From the NCBI RefSeq assembly GCF_000571935.1, contig NZ_ATAX01000003.1:62001-126000 (forward strand): 64,000 bases of DNA, read 5' to 3'. A program made the translations under genes and the position numbers. The stretch comes from Ruminococcus flavefaciens 007c (GTDB lineage: Bacteria > Bacillota > Clostridia > Oscillospirales > Ruminococcaceae). The notes beneath the pieces are model-generated. The model searched no databases, had not been told where the DNA came from, and saw nothing but the letters and a program-made list of their open reading frames with translations. Of this stretch, positions 50,252 to 59,064 are shown piece by piece (positions within the stretch are counted from its first letter, which is position 1; each line of letters opens with the position of its first letter).

Positions 50252-50692
50252 ATGAAACTCACTTTCAAAAAGCTGGATCCCAGAGCTGTGATCCCCTCCC
50301 GTGCCACCTCGGGCAGCGCAGGACTTGACCTTTGTGCCTGTCTTGACGCTCCTGTAACTCTGGCTCCGGGAGAAATAAAGATGATACCTATCGGTATAAC
50401 GGCTCAGCCTGATTCCGATGATATAGCGCTTCTCATCTATCCCCGCTCGGGACTCTCCTCAAAATTCGGAGTATCCCTTGCAAACTGCGTGGGCGTAGTT
50501 GACAGCGATTACCGCGGTGCCTGGTTCGTTCCGCTGATAAACCACGGAAAGAACGACTTTACCGTAGAACACGGTATGCGCATCGCTCAGATGATCCCCA
50601 CACGTATATTGATGCCAGAGATAGAAGTCAGCGACGAGCTCTCCGATACACAGAGAGGCGAAGGCGGCTTCGGCTCGTCAGGCATACGATAA
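50252..50692 (+). CDS. dut: dUTP diphosphatase
   Basis: A 146-residue trimeric dUTPase that converts dUTP to dUMP and keeps uracil out of DNA. All five motifs are visible: SGSAGLDLCAC near 23, YPRSGLSSKFG near 68, NCVGVVDSDYRG near 82, EHGMRIAQM near 107, and the closing RGEGGFGSSG. It starts 2 nt after the U32 gene stop. Confidence 0.96.
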   Translation: MKLTFKKLDPRAVIPSRATSGSAGLDLCACLDAPVTLAPGEIKMIPIGITAQPDSDDIALLIYPRSGLSSKFGVSLANCVGVVDSDYRGAWFVPLINHGKNDFTVEHGMRIAQMIPTRILMPEIEVSDELSDTQRGEGGFGSSGIR

Positions 50693-50724
50693 ATTGTATT
50701 ATAACAAAAGATAGGAGATTTACT

Positions 50725-50988
50725 ATGAAAAAGACACTCTATTTTCTGCTTCTTCTGATATGTGCCGTTGTAATGGGCGGGATACTCGGTCAGGTAGATT
50801 CGGGCGTTTTCAGCTGGCTCGGCTACTCTGTAAAAATGAGATTTGAACCCGGTACCTTCATAGATACCGACTTTCTCTCGCTTACCTTCGGTATATCAAT
50901 GAAAATATGCGTTGCACAGGTCATCTGCATAATCATTGCAATCTACGCATATATCAAGACCGTTCCGAAGGTCTGCCCCGATAAATAA
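50725..50988 (+). CDS. DUF4321 membrane protein
   Basis: An 87-residue protein with a membrane helix at each end (TLYFLLLLICAVVMGGILG and ICVAQVICIIIAIYAYI) and the central LTFGISMKICVAQV typical of DUF4321. In Clostridia such genes often lie just before mreB, as here. Function is unknown; a link to the elongation machinery is inferred from position. Confidence 0.8.
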   Translation: MKKTLYFLLLLICAVVMGGILGQVDSGVFSWLGYSVKMRFEPGTFIDTDFLSLTFGISMKICVAQVICIIIAIYAYIKTVPKVCPDK

Positions 50989-51090
50989 GAGGGAATAGTC
51001 CTTTTCGACAGTTTTTTACCGCCTCGGAACCTTTATGTTTCTGTATTACACTAAAAATCTACGGGAAAGGAAATTTCTCGCTGAATTGCC

Positions 51091-51119
51091 TTGTACATAT
51101 CTCCCGTTGGTGGTATAAT
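51091..51119 (+). promoter_or_regulatory. promoter of the mreBCD-PBP2 operon
   Basis: TTGTAC (51091-51096), 17 nt, then a perfect TATAAT (51114-51119). The leader to mreB is about 40 nt. The -35 is weak. Confidence 0.65.
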
Positions 51120-51164
51120 ATAATGTGATTAATAAAGATCAAAGCATATTTAAGGAGCTTCAAA

Positions 51165-52181
51165 ATGTTTACAAAAGATATTGGCATTGACCTGGGAACT
51201 GCTAATACCCTCGTATATATGAGGGGAAAGGGTATAATAATAAGAGAGCCCTCGGTAGTTGCCGTGAATACCAGAACGGATAAATGCCGCTATGTCGGCA
51301 AGGAAGCCAAGGATGTCATAGGAAGGACTCCTGGCTCTATCGTTGCCGTAAGACCTCTGAAGGACGGCGTTATCGCTGACTTCGACATTGCGACCACAAT
51401 GCTTCAGGAGTTCATCAGAAAAGCCCTGAAGGGTACCTTTTTCACCAAGGCCAACGTAATAATCTGCATCCCCTCGGGCGTTACTGCCGTTGAAAGACGT
51501 GCAGTCCGCGAATCCTGCAAAAAGGCAGGCGCAAACAACGTGCTCATCATCGAGGAGCCTATGGCTGCCGCTATCGGCGCAGGCCTTCCCACTAACGAGC
51601 CCGCCGGAAGCATGATAGTTGACATCGGCGGCGGTACCAGCGAGGTGGCCGTCATATCAATGGGCGGCATCGTTGCTTCGCGCTCGGTAAGATGTGCAGG
51701 CGACGAATTTGACGCGGCTATCATAAACTATATCAAGAAAAAGTACAACCTCCTCATCGGCGAACGTACCGCCGAGAATATCAAGCTGGACATCGGCTCT
51801 GCCTTCCCCAGCGAAAAGGAGGAATCCCAGGAGATCAAGGGAAGGAACCTTCTCAACGGTCTCCCAGAGAATATAACTGTTACCTCCGCCGAGATACGCG
51901 ATGCTCTCGTCGAGCCCCTTTCAAGAGTTATCGACGCCATCAAGTCAACTCTTGAGGAGACTCCTCCCGAGCTTTCCGCAGACATCATCGACCACGGCAT
52001 CACTCTTGCAGGCGGCGGCGCTCTGCTCAGAGGCCTGGATAAGCTCATCAACCGCGAAACGGGTATGCCCGTTTATATCGCCGAGTACCCTCTCGATTGC
52101 GTTGCCGAGGGCACAGGCAAGATACTTGAAAATATCAGCGATTATCAGGACGCTCTCACCGAAAACGTCAAGTACTATTAA
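51165..52181 (+). CDS. mreB: rod-shape actin homologue MreB
   Basis: A 338-residue actin-like ATPase that forms short membrane-bound filaments guiding sidewall synthesis. It opens [20 protein letters not shown] (phosphate 1). [20 protein letters not shown] near 150 (phosphate 2) and [17 protein letters not shown] near 285 (adenosine) complete the actin signatures. The IREPSVVA loop is typical. Head of mreB-mreC-mreD-pbp2, all on the plus strand. FtsA, which has a similar fold, is excluded by length and loops. Confidence 0.96.
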   Translation: MFTKDIGIDLGTANTLVYMRGKGIIIREPSVVAVNTRTDKCRYVGKEAKDVIGRTPGSIVAVRPLKDGVIADFDIATTMLQEFIRKALKGTFFTKANVIICIPSGVTAVERRAVRESCKKAGANNVLIIEEPMAAAIGAGLPTNEPAGSMIVDIGGGTSEVAVISMGGIVASRSVRCAGDEFDAAIINYIKKKYNLLIGERTAENIKLDIGSAFPSEKEESQEIKGRNLLNGLPENITVTSAEIRDALVEPLSRVIDAIKSTLEETPPELSADIIDHGITLAGGGALLRGLDKLINRETGMPVYIAEYPLDCVAEGTGKILENISDYQDALTENVKYY

Positions 52182-52192
52182 GGAGGAGCTCC

Positions 52193-53062
52193 ATGCGTGA
52201 TTTCATAAAAAGCACCAGATTTAAAATTCTGCTTGCTTTTCTCGCCTTCCTTGTGGGAATAATGATCTATTCCGTCACAAAAGGCGGTTATTCCGTTTCG
52301 GGAGCTTCGTTTATCAACACCGTGACCAAACCCTTCCGTGCCGCTTCAAACAGGATAAGCATGAGTATGGAAGGCACCGTTGACAAGCTCTCCAACGCTG
52401 ATAAATACTACGAGGAGAACGAACGCCTCAAAAAGCAGATCGGCGAGCTCAATGCCCAGCTTACGGAATATGACGCCATGAAGGCTGAGGTTGAGGAGCT
52501 CAGAAAATTCGTTTCCATCAAGGAAGAACATGAGGATTATATGCTCTCACAGCCCTGCGGCGTTCTGGGATATGTCACCAACGATCCCTTCAAGTCCTTT
52601 ACTATCGACAAGGGCTCTGCCGACGGCATACTGGTCAACTGCCCTGTTGTCACCGCTGAGGGACTTGTAGGCATAACCGTTGAGGTCTCGGAGCACGTTT
52701 CCACCGTAAGGACCATTCTCTCCCCCGATCTCTCCGTAGCCGCTGTTGCTTCATCTTCAAATGCGGATCAGGGTATAATCGAGGGAAGCATAACCGCTTC
52801 GGAAAACAGCAGGACAAGACTTATCCACGTTCCGAAGAAGAATAAGCTCAAGCGCGGCGATCTTATGATAACCGCAGGTTCAAGCGGTCTCTTCCCGAAG
52901 GATTACCCCATAGGTACCATCCTCGATATCGGATTTGATTCAAACGGACTCTCCGTTTGTGCAGATATTCAGCCCTGTGTGGACGTTACTCGTCTTACCT
53001 CTGTTATCGTTATCACCGATTTCAGCGGCAAGAAGGAGGAAGAAAAAGATGAGGAGGATTAA
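52193..53062 (+). CDS. mreC: rod-shape protein MreC
   Basis: A 289-residue bitopic protein of the elongasome. One membrane helix (ILLAFLAFLVGIMIYSVT, 10-28), a coiled coil (about 65-105, YYEENERLKKQIGELNAQL), then two beta domains (VLGYVTNDPFKSFTIDKGSA, DLMITAGSSGLFPKDYPIGT). MreC binds PBP2 and helps activate it. The C-terminus is acidic (KKEEEKDEED). The last 14 nt overlap the start of mreD. Confidence 0.94.
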   Translation: MRDFIKSTRFKILLAFLAFLVGIMIYSVTKGGYSVSGASFINTVTKPFRAASNRISMSMEGTVDKLSNADKYYEENERLKKQIGELNAQLTEYDAMKAEVEELRKFVSIKEEHEDYMLSQPCGVLGYVTNDPFKSFTIDKGSADGILVNCPVVTAEGLVGITVEVSEHVSTVRTILSPDLSVAAVASSSNADQGIIEGSITASENSRTRLIHVPKKNKLKRGDLMITAGSSGLFPKDYPIGTILDIGFDSNGLSVCADIQPCVDVTRLTSVIVITDFSGKKEEEKDEED

Positions 53063-53630
53063 AACTACCCGTGAGCACCGCATCTTCCGCTTCAAAACGG
53101 CTCTGCGGTGGATATGCTATTATCTGCTAATCTTCATCAGCTTTATTTTCATGACCGCAGGTACTCTTTACAAGCCTGTGATCCTCGTCCCTCTGGCTCT
53201 CGGCATAGCCATTAACAACAATATCTACGGCTCGGCTGTTACGGGAGCGGTCTGCGGCTTTCTCACCGATATATGCTGCGGAAAACTCTTCGGCTATAAT
53301 GCCGTGATACTTACCTTCTTCTGCATAGCTGTAAATATCGTATTTGAACTGTATCTCAGAAACAGGTTCATAAACTATATGATAATAACAGTCATAGCTT
53401 CGTTCATACAGTGCTGGCTGGACTACAAGTTCTACTACCAGATATGGGGCTATGAGGATGTTGGAAGGATCTTCAGGAAAGTCTCACTGAAGGTGTGGAT
53501 ATACACGGTCATATCCTCGGTATTCGTGTACCTCCTGCTGAAGCTGGTCAACAGGCTGCTCATGCCGCGTGAACACCTTACCATAGAAGAGGCTATAAAC
53601 ACCAATATACAAACAGAAAACAGAAGATAA
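53049..53630 (+). CDS. mreD: rod-shape protein MreD
   Basis: A 193-residue membrane protein with about five helices (WICYYLLIFISFIFMTAGTL at the start). The MreD-type motif GAVCGFLTDICCGKLFGYNA is near 60. It partners MreC. The ATG at 53049 lies inside the end of mreC and has AAGGAGG upstream within mreC; the frame is open further upstream but overlaps mreC without a ribosome site. Confidence 0.92.
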   Translation: MRRIKTTREHRIFRFKTALRWICYYLLIFISFIFMTAGTLYKPVILVPLALGIAINNNIYGSAVTGAVCGFLTDICCGKLFGYNAVILTFFCIAVNIVFELYLRNRFINYMIITVIASFIQCWLDYKFYYQIWGYEDVGRIFRKVSLKVWIYTVISSVFVYLLLKLVNRLLMPREHLTIEEAINTNIQTENRR

Positions 53631-53637
53631 TCCCCAA

Positions 53638-53658
53638 GACCGCACTGACCGTGCGGTC
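53638..53658 (+). other. perfect 8-bp hairpin before the PBP2 ribosome site
   Basis: GACCGCAC, 5-nt loop, GTGCGGTC. It lies 7 nt after the mreD stop and 10 nt before AAGGAGG of the PBP2 gene. No T tract follows, so it is more likely a message-stability or translation-spacing element than a terminator. Confidence 0.6.
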
Positions 53659-53681
53659 ATAATCATAAAGGAGGCACACTT

Positions 53682-55934
53682 TTGAAAGGATTTGCGGAAA
53701 ATCTCAAATCTATCATCATTATCCTGCTTGTTGTGCTGCTGGCTCTGCTCAGCTCGCTACGTCTGATGCGTATACAGGTCGTAGGCGATAAGACCATCGA
53801 AGCTCCTCAGGTATATGAGCCGGGTACTCTGACCTATACCAAGGGCATCAAGGCCACCAGAGGCGAGATACTCGATTTCAACGGCAATACCATCGTAACC
53901 AACGACGCCCGCACCGATCTGGTGCTTCAGATGGCGTTCTTCCCAACCGATCTTCAGGAGGGCAACAAGGCACTGCTCGGTATATACCGCGCTCTTGAGG
54001 AAAGAGGATACAAATTCAAGGAAAGTATCCCCATCTCATTCAGCAAGCCCTATATTTTCAAATCAAAAGACACTGAGGAGCTCATATCAGACCTTAACCT
54101 CAATGTTTATGCTACTGCCGAAAACTGTATCGACAAGCTCATATCCGATTACGAGATTGACGATAAGTATACCGACGAGGAAAAACGTATCATTGCAGGT
54201 ATGCGCTATCAGATGATCGACAAGGACTTCTCATACAGCAACGATCTCCTCCTTGCAGAGGGTGTTGACGAGCAGACTGTCATAGATCTGAAGGAAATGG
54301 GCAACTTTTACCGCGGTATCGAGGCTGTTGATGCCTCAGACCGAAAGATCGTCCGCGGCGATATCCTCCCCCATGAGATAGGAACTGTCGGTCCTATCTA
54401 CGCTGAGGAATACGATGAACTCAAGAACAAGGGCTATAGCTATAACGACGTCCTCGGTAAAAGCGGCATCGAAGCTGCCATGGAAACTCCCCTGAGAGGC
54501 ATTAACGGCGAGGAACAGATAGCTGTCAAGGACGGCAAGGTCCGCGACATAAAGACTATTACCGAAGCAACCTCGGGTGAGACCGTAAAGCTCACCGTTG
54601 ACGGCGTATACCAGCTGAAATTGCAGAATATCCTTGATAATTTCCTGAACAATACCTTCCCTTCCATCAATCCCAAGCCCTGGCTGCTCAAGGGCAACTG
54701 CGGCGCTATCTGCGTTCTGGACGCAAGAACAGGCGCTGTAAAGGGTATGGCTACTGCTCCCACATATAATCTCAAGGACTATTCCGAGAATTATGACTAC
54801 TTCCTTCAGGCAAAGGATTCGCCCCTTGTAAACCGATGCAGCTACGGTCTTTACCGTCCCGGCTCCACATTCAAGACCGTAACAGCTACGGCTGCTCTCA
54901 ATGAAAAGGTCGTTACAGGCGGTACTCCTCTGGTATGTACCATGGGATATGACTTCTACGGAACACACTACTCCTGTACAGGTCTCCACGGAAATATAAC
55001 TATGCGCCACGCTATCGAGGTATCCTGCAACAGCTATTTCTATGAAGTCTCGAAAAGGCTTGGCATTGATAATATCACAAAGTACGCAAAGCTCTACGGT
55101 CTTGGCTCCGCTACGGGTATCGAAACAGGAGATGCCCCGGGTTATCTCTGTAACCCCGAGACCTTCGCAGAACACGGCCAGCCCTGGTACGTAGGTTACG
55201 TTATCCAGGCAGGTATCGGTAACCAGGACTGTGGTATGACGCCCCTTCAGATGGCTGTTGTCGCAAGTACCATAGGTAACCGCGGTATCAGATACCAGCC
55301 CTATCTGGTGGACAGCTATTACAGCTACGGTTCGGGAAGCCTCATAAAGAAGACCGAACCCACTATCGCAAACAAGATAGAGCTTACCACTCCCGACCTC
55401 TATGATTATATCGTCGGCGGTATGATCGATGCCTCACATAATATGCCCGCAAAATACTCCCTCAGCGACCTTGGCTTCGATGTTGCCATAAAGACAGGTA
55501 CTCCTCAGACAGGCCGTAGCCTTGACGAGCAGAACTCCTTCTTCATCGGGTTTGCTCCCGCAAATAATCCTGAGATTGCCTTCGCAGGTGTTGTGGAGAG
55601 CGGTGAGTACTCAAAGTACATGATCCGCGATCTTATCCTGGCATATCAGGAATGCTACGGACTTAACGGCGTCAAGCCCACAAAGCAGAAGCTTCCCGAG
55701 GAAGTACGTCCTGTTCTCACAACTACTACAGCAACCACGACAACTACTACAATATCTACAACAACAACTACCACAGCTTATATCGAAGAGAGCTCAGAAC
55801 CCTATTCAGAGCCCGCTTCGGAAGCTCCCTTAGAGCCCTGGACAGAATATCCTGCTTCAGTGCCCACAGAGACCACTCCCCCTTACGATCCGAACGGCTA
55901 CAACGCCGAGGCTTCTCAGGAGCCTGATCAGTAA
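53682..55934 (+). CDS. penicillin-binding protein 2 of the elongasome
   Basis: A 750-residue class B PBP that crosslinks sidewall peptidoglycan with RodA. One membrane helix (SIIIILLVVLLALLSSLRLM, 10-30) and the dimerisation domain (TRGEILDFNGNTIVTNDAR) precede the transpeptidase domain. Catalytic motifs are STFK (RPGSTFKTVTATA near 405), SCN (EVSCNSYFYEVSK near 448) and KTG (AIKTGTPQTGRS near 605). A tail of about 70 residues rich in Thr, Pro, Ser and Glu extends past the domain. The start is TTG with AAGGAGG 7 nt upstream. It follows mreD, as mrdA/pbpA genes usually do. Confidence 0.93.
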   Translation: MKGFAENLKSIIIILLVVLLALLSSLRLMRIQVVGDKTIEAPQVYEPGTLTYTKGIKATRGEILDFNGNTIVTNDARTDLVLQMAFFPTDLQEGNKALLGIYRALEERGYKFKESIPISFSKPYIFKSKDTEELISDLNLNVYATAENCIDKLISDYEIDDKYTDEEKRIIAGMRYQMIDKDFSYSNDLLLAEGVDEQTVIDLKEMGNFYRGIEAVDASDRKIVRGDILPHEIGTVGPIYAEEYDELKNKGYSYNDVLGKSGIEAAMETPLRGINGEEQIAVKDGKVRDIKTITEATSGETVKLTVDGVYQLKLQNILDNFLNNTFPSINPKPWLLKGNCGAICVLDARTGAVKGMATAPTYNLKDYSENYDYFLQAKDSPLVNRCSYGLYRPGSTFKTVTATAALNEKVVTGGTPLVCTMGYDFYGTHYSCTGLHGNITMRHAIEVSCNSYFYEVSKRLGIDNITKYAKLYGLGSATGIETGDAPGYLCNPETFAEHGQPWYVGYVIQAGIGNQDCGMTPLQMAVVASTIGNRGIRYQPYLVDSYYSYGSGSLIKKTEPTIANKIELTTPDLYDYIVGGMIDASHNMPAKYSLSDLGFDVAIKTGTPQTGRSLDEQNSFFIGFAPANNPEIAFAGVVESGEYSKYMIRDLILAYQECYGLNGVKPTKQKLPEEVRPVLTTTTATTTTTTISTTTTTTAYIEESSEPYSEPASEAPLEPWTEYPASVPTETTPPYDPNGYNAEASQEPDQ

Positions 55935-55943
55935 TAGCTCACC

Positions 55944-55983
55944 AAGCCGCAGCCTTTCCTGTATACGAAAGACGCTGCGGCTT
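55944..55983 (+). terminator. terminator of the mre-PBP2 operon
   Basis: AAGCCGCAGC pairs with GCTGCGGCTT, with an inner CTTTC/GAAAG stem. The tail TTTCTGCGCCTTCTG is only partly T-rich. It starts 9 nt after the PBP2 stop. Confidence 0.75.
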
Positions 55984-56020
55984 TCTGCGCCTTCTGTAAA
56001 TGGGATAAAAACAGCACTTT

Positions 56021-56102
56021 TTCAACGGAAAACCATTGAATTTCAGAAAAGCACATCTCGGTTTCTCTCTTATGCACAAATAATTCCCCAAGTTCTTGTG
56101 CA
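56021..56102. promoter_or_regulatory. dyad elements shared with 1225-1307
   Basis: TTCAACG-N5-CCATTGAATTT (56021-56043), TTCAGAAAAG (56042-56051) and TGCACAA-N16-TTGTGCA (56073-56102) recur here with the same inner spacings as near 1.2 kb but in the opposite order. They lie 85-165 nt upstream of the SpoIIQ-like start, where promoter elements would be expected. Confidence 0.5.
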
Positions 56103-56186
56103 GTTATTACAATGTACTCGGACAGCCTTTGTTCGCTTATGTATATTTTCCGATTTTATGACAAGAATAATTTCGGAGGTGTTAGT

Positions 56187-56972
56187 GTGAATAAAAACGA
56201 ACTGACCGATAAAAAACACGGAAAAGGCTCAAGGGGCTTCTATGCTGCCCTTGGCATAAGCGCTCTCATGATCGGGACTGCCTGCATTTTTGCTCATAAA
56301 CAGGGCGACAGACTCCCCGACAACAAGCCCGTCGAAAACAATTTTCCCATTGTGACGGAGGTACCTGTAAACAAACGTGCCACCAACATACCAAAGGCTA
56401 CCGCTCCAGTCCGCAAAACAGAGCCTGCGGCTGAAACAAGACCTGTACAGACTGAAGCTCCCGCCATACCTGCGGCTGAGGCTGCTGCAAAGGCGCCATT
56501 TGAAGTTGACAGCAGCTTCACTGAACATTCCGCAGAAGCTGCCGCGGAGACTTCCGTGACTTCCGTTCATGCTCCCCTGGCGGACATAGGCAATATCCTC
56601 GCACCGTTCAGTGAAGGTGAGCTTGTAAAGAACGAGACCACAGGCACATGGCAGACTCATAACGGTACCGACATCGCCGCTGAAGTTGGAGCCGACGTAT
56701 ATGCCACCCTGAGCGGTGAGGTGGCTTACGTGAAAAACGATCCCCTCTGGGGCGTGAGCGTTGTCCTTGACCACAAGAACGGTTATACCACAAAATACTG
56801 CGGTCTGGGCTCCGACCTTGCAGTACAGCAGGGTGATACCGTTGAAAGCGGCAGCCTTATCGGAGCTGTGGGTGAAACTGCGGATATAGAAAGCTCCGTA
56901 CCAGCCCATCTGCATATCGAAATGACTCACAACGGCTCATTCATTGATCCGCTGTCCCTTATGGAGCACTGA
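56187..56972 (+). CDS. M23 peptidase-family protein, SpoIIQ-like
   Basis: A 261-residue membrane-anchored LytM-fold protein. A cytosolic basic start, one membrane helix (FYAALGISALMIGTACIFAH, about 18-38) and a Pro/Ala/Thr/Glu-rich linker lead to the M23 domain (about 140-258). The zinc ligands are kept: WQTHNGTDIAA gives His and Asp, and PAHLHIEMTHNG gives HLH. The segment FSEGELVKNETTGTWQTHNG resembles clostridial SpoIIQ, which joins SpoIIIAH across the forespore membranes. An ordinary wall endopeptidase is the alternative. The GTG start has GGAGG 7 nt upstream; the open frame above it has no site. Confidence 0.82.
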   Translation: MNKNELTDKKHGKGSRGFYAALGISALMIGTACIFAHKQGDRLPDNKPVENNFPIVTEVPVNKRATNIPKATAPVRKTEPAAETRPVQTEAPAIPAAEAAAKAPFEVDSSFTEHSAEAAAETSVTSVHAPLADIGNILAPFSEGELVKNETTGTWQTHNGTDIAAEVGADVYATLSGEVAYVKNDPLWGVSVVLDHKNGYTTKYCGLGSDLAVQQGDTVESGSLIGAVGETADIESSVPAHLHIEMTHNGSFIDPLSLMEH

Positions 56973-56987
56973 TGCTATAACGCAAAA

Positions 56988-57022
56988 AGGTCCGGAAACA
57001 GCCTTATGCCGCTTCCGGACCT
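56988..57022. terminator. bidirectional terminator
   Basis: AGGTCCGGAA pairs with TTCCGGACCT (10 bp, 15-nt loop). The plus strand is followed by ATATTTTTTAT and the minus strand by TTTTTGCG. It serves both the SpoIIQ-like gene and the convergent gene ending at 57030. Confidence 0.9.
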
Positions 57023-57029
57023 ATATTTT

Positions 57030-57359
57030 TTATCTTGGCGGAAGGAAGAAATTCAAAGCATTTACAAACTTCATAACATTTCCTTCATTTCTTGACTTTG
57101 CCGCTAACTCTGTACCCAGATTTGACGAGCTCCTGATATTAACGCCTGTCTTTCCGTCAGGAAGAACTCCCAGCGCTACATCAACTACCTCGCCCCAGGT
57201 CAAGAGTGACATACCTGTACTGAACTGTACACGGTAATTCTGTCTGTCCGCCTTTTTGAGCTTCAGCTTATTCTGTGAAGCTGCACGCATTACAGCGTCA
57301 AGAACCGCATTTATATCATAATTATAGACATAACTCTGCTCAAAATGTCCCCAAGCCAT
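57030..57359 (-). CDS. small protein of unknown function
   Basis: A 109-residue cytosolic protein of alpha/beta appearance. It opens MAWGHFEQSYVYNYDINAVL, then a helix, two or three strands (RQNYRVQFSTGMSLLTWGE, VDVALGVLPDGKTGVNIRSS) and a helix before FFLPPR. I do not recognise the family and see no catalytic pattern. It follows the aldolase gene by 17 nt and shares its transcript and the terminator at 56988-57022. Confidence 0.75.
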   Translation of the reverse strand: MAWGHFEQSYVYNYDINAVLDAVMRAASQNKLKLKKADRQNYRVQFSTGMSLLTWGEVVDVALGVLPDGKTGVNIRSSSNLGTELAAKSRNEGNVMKFVNALNFFLPPR

Positions 57360-57376
57360 AATTTATCTCCAAAGGA

Positions 57377-58240
57377 TCAAGCCTTGTTAACGCTTCCGAA
57401 GAGCTCCATCTTCTCCTTGACCTTAGCCTTGATAGCCTCAACACCGGGTGCGAGAAGCTTTCTGGGATCGAAGCCCTTGCCCTGCTTGTCCTTGCCAGCC
57501 TCTACATAGCCTCTTGTAGCCTCAGCAAATACGAGCTGACACTCTGTATTAACATTGATCTTTGCAACGCCAAGTGAGATAGCCTTTGTGATCATGTCAT
57601 CAGGGATACCTGTACCGCCGTGGAGTACGAGAGGCATCTCGCCAACAGCCTTGTTAACAGCCTCAAGAGTCTCAAAGCTGAGTCCTTCCCAGTTGTCAGG
57701 ATATACGCCGTGGATATTACCGATACCTGCTGCAAGGAAATCAACGCCGAGATCAGCGATCATCTTGCACTCAGCAGGATCTGCGCACTCGCCCTTACCG
57801 ATAACACCGTCCTCTTCACCGCCGATAGCACCTACCTCAGCCTCAATGGAAAGACCAAGATTGTGAGCAGCATTTACGAGCTCTGTAGTCTTTGCAACGT
57901 TCTCGTCGATGGGGAAGTGTGAACCGTCGAACATGATAGATGTAAAGCCTGCCTTGATGCACTTATAGCAAGCCTCGTATGAACCGTGGTCAAGGTGAAG
58001 TGCAACAGGTACTGTAATACCGAGAGACTTGTCCATAGCTGCAACCATAGCTGCTACTGTCTCAAAACCGCACATATACTTGCCTGCTCCCTCAGATACA
58101 CCAAGGATAACAGGTGAATTGCACTCCTGAGCTGTAAGGAGAATAGCCTTAGTCCACTCGAGGTTGTTGATATTGAACTGACCTACTGCGTATTTGCCTG
58201 CTCTTGCTTTCTTGAGCATTTCTGAAGCTGAAGTTAACAT
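57377..58240 (-). CDS. fba: class II fructose-1,6-bisphosphate aldolase
   Basis: A 287-residue zinc aldolase of glycolysis, splitting fructose 1,6-bisphosphate into dihydroxyacetone phosphate and glyceraldehyde 3-phosphate. The catalytic Asp and first zinc His lie in VALHLDHGSYEACYKCIKAG near 80; IEAEVGAIGGEEDGVI near 130 gives the Glu; GIGNIHGVYPDN and LVLHGGTGIPDD near 180 and 208 give the other His residues. The length and the HLDHGS form match Gram-positive FbaA. A strong promoter is at 58295-58323. The codon use looks highly optimised (GCTGTA-type repeats are few), fitting high expression. Confidence 0.95.
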   Translation of the reverse strand: MLTSASEMLKKARAGKYAVGQFNINNLEWTKAILLTAQECNSPVILGVSEGAGKYMCGFETVAAMVAAMDKSLGITVPVALHLDHGSYEACYKCIKAGFTSIMFDGSHFPIDENVAKTTELVNAAHNLGLSIEAEVGAIGGEEDGVIGKGECADPAECKMIADLGVDFLAAGIGNIHGVYPDNWEGLSFETLEAVNKAVGEMPLVLHGGTGIPDDMITKAISLGVAKINVNTECQLVFAEATRGYVEAGKDKQGKGFDPRKLLAPGVEAIKAKVKEKMELFGSVNKA

Positions 58241-58294
58241 AGTTATAATTCCTCCTGAGAATTCATTTACGGGGATCTTGACCCCATCGTTAAT

Positions 58295-58323
58295 ATTATA
58301 TCATAGCTTGCTTTGAATTGCAA
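58295..58323 (-). promoter_or_regulatory. extended -10 promoter of fba
   Basis: The minus strand has TTGCAA (58318-58323), 17 nt ending in TGA, then a perfect TATAAT (58295-58300), so both a -35 and an extended -10 are present. The leader is about 45 nt with AGGAGG before the start. Confidence 0.85.
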
Positions 58324-58392
58324 GAGTTTAACAAAAATTTAGCAATAAAAGCCCAGAGCGTGCGGATCTGACCGCCCGCGAATTTATCATAG

Positions 58393-58728
58393 TTATTCTT
58401 CTGCGGAATTCCCGGCTTCGTCGTTATTATCCTCAGAAACTATATCGCCCGGATCTTCCTCAGCTAAGTCAGGAAATCTTTTTTCCATGACAGTTGTTAC
58501 TGTATACATATTTGAACGCATGAGATCAATGTTCTCGCACATATCACCAACTGCATACAGAACCAAGCTTGTTACCCACGCAGACAGTATGGTAATTGGT
58601 ATTATCAGTAATCCTGAAGCATCTGTCTGAGAAGCAACATATATCCCATCAATAGTTCCACATACGACTATCAGCCAGAATAAACCCTTTGCTGTGATTT
58701 TTAGTTTTTCACCTGCATTTTTAAACAT
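58393..58728 (-). CDS. small two-helix membrane protein of unknown function
   Basis: A 111-residue protein. Two membrane helices (GLFWLIVVCGTIDGIYVASQ, 15-35, and LLIIPITILSAWVTSLVLYA, 40-60) are followed by a short amphipathic helix and an acidic disordered tail (EEDPGDIVSEDNNDEAGNSAEE, in parts). I do not recognise a named family. Its neighbours give no functional clue. A weak hairpin with a shortened T tract (58347-58379) may end its transcript. Confidence 0.7.
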   Translation of the reverse strand: MFKNAGEKLKITAKGLFWLIVVCGTIDGIYVASQTDASGLLIIPITILSAWVTSLVLYAVGDMCENIDLMRSNMYTVTTVMEKRFPDLAEEDPGDIVSEDNNDEAGNSAEE

Positions 58729-58820
58729 AAACAGTACCTCCGATAATTATAGTAACAGTATAGATCAGTTTATAACAATTTGTAGGATAAATGCTGAAAC
58801 AGGGAGTTGTGCAATATTGA

Positions 58821-58844
58821 AAAAGGCGGATAATATCCGCCTTT
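58821..58844 (-). terminator. intrinsic terminator of the murL-murD operon
   Basis: AAAGGCGGATA and TATCCGCCTTT form a perfect 11-bp arm pair around one base, followed on the minus strand by TTTC. It lies 3 nt past the stop of the small [2Fe-2S] protein gene. Confidence 0.85.
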
Positions 58845-58846
58845 AA

Positions 58847-59044
58847 TCAAGCCATCATTATTTCCGATATAACTTTCATTATGTCATCGTGACAACCGCC
58901 GCAGCCTGTTGAACAGTGGGTAGCTTCCTGAACCTTGTCAAATAACGCCACAACGTCTGTCAGCTGCTCGTTATCATGAAGTGCGTCCTCAACATCGAAA
59001 TATGTAACTCCCATGCAGTGGCATATCTCATAGTTTTCTTTCAT
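58847..59044 (-). CDS. small BFD-like [2Fe-2S]-binding protein
   Basis: A 65-residue protein with four cysteines arranged as in bacterioferritin-associated ferredoxin: ICHCMGVTY (CxC) near 8 and THCSTGCGGCHDD near 45 (a CxxC within a Cys-rich loop). BFD domains bind one [2Fe-2S] cluster and deliver electrons to partner proteins. The start at 59044 has GGAAGGAG about 7 nt upstream; an earlier in-frame ATG overlaps murD. Last gene of the DtxR-murL-murD run, so expression is probably tied to metal supply. Confidence 0.8.
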   Translation of the reverse strand: MKENYEICHCMGVTYFDVEDALHDNEQLTDVVALFDKVQEATHCSTGCGGCHDDIMKVISEIMMA

Positions 59045-59064
59045 ATACTTATGCTCCTTCCGTA

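Noticed and set aside
54336..55175. 279-codon minus-strand frame inside the PBP2 gene
   Set aside because: Antisense to the transpeptidase domain and without a start site or motif.
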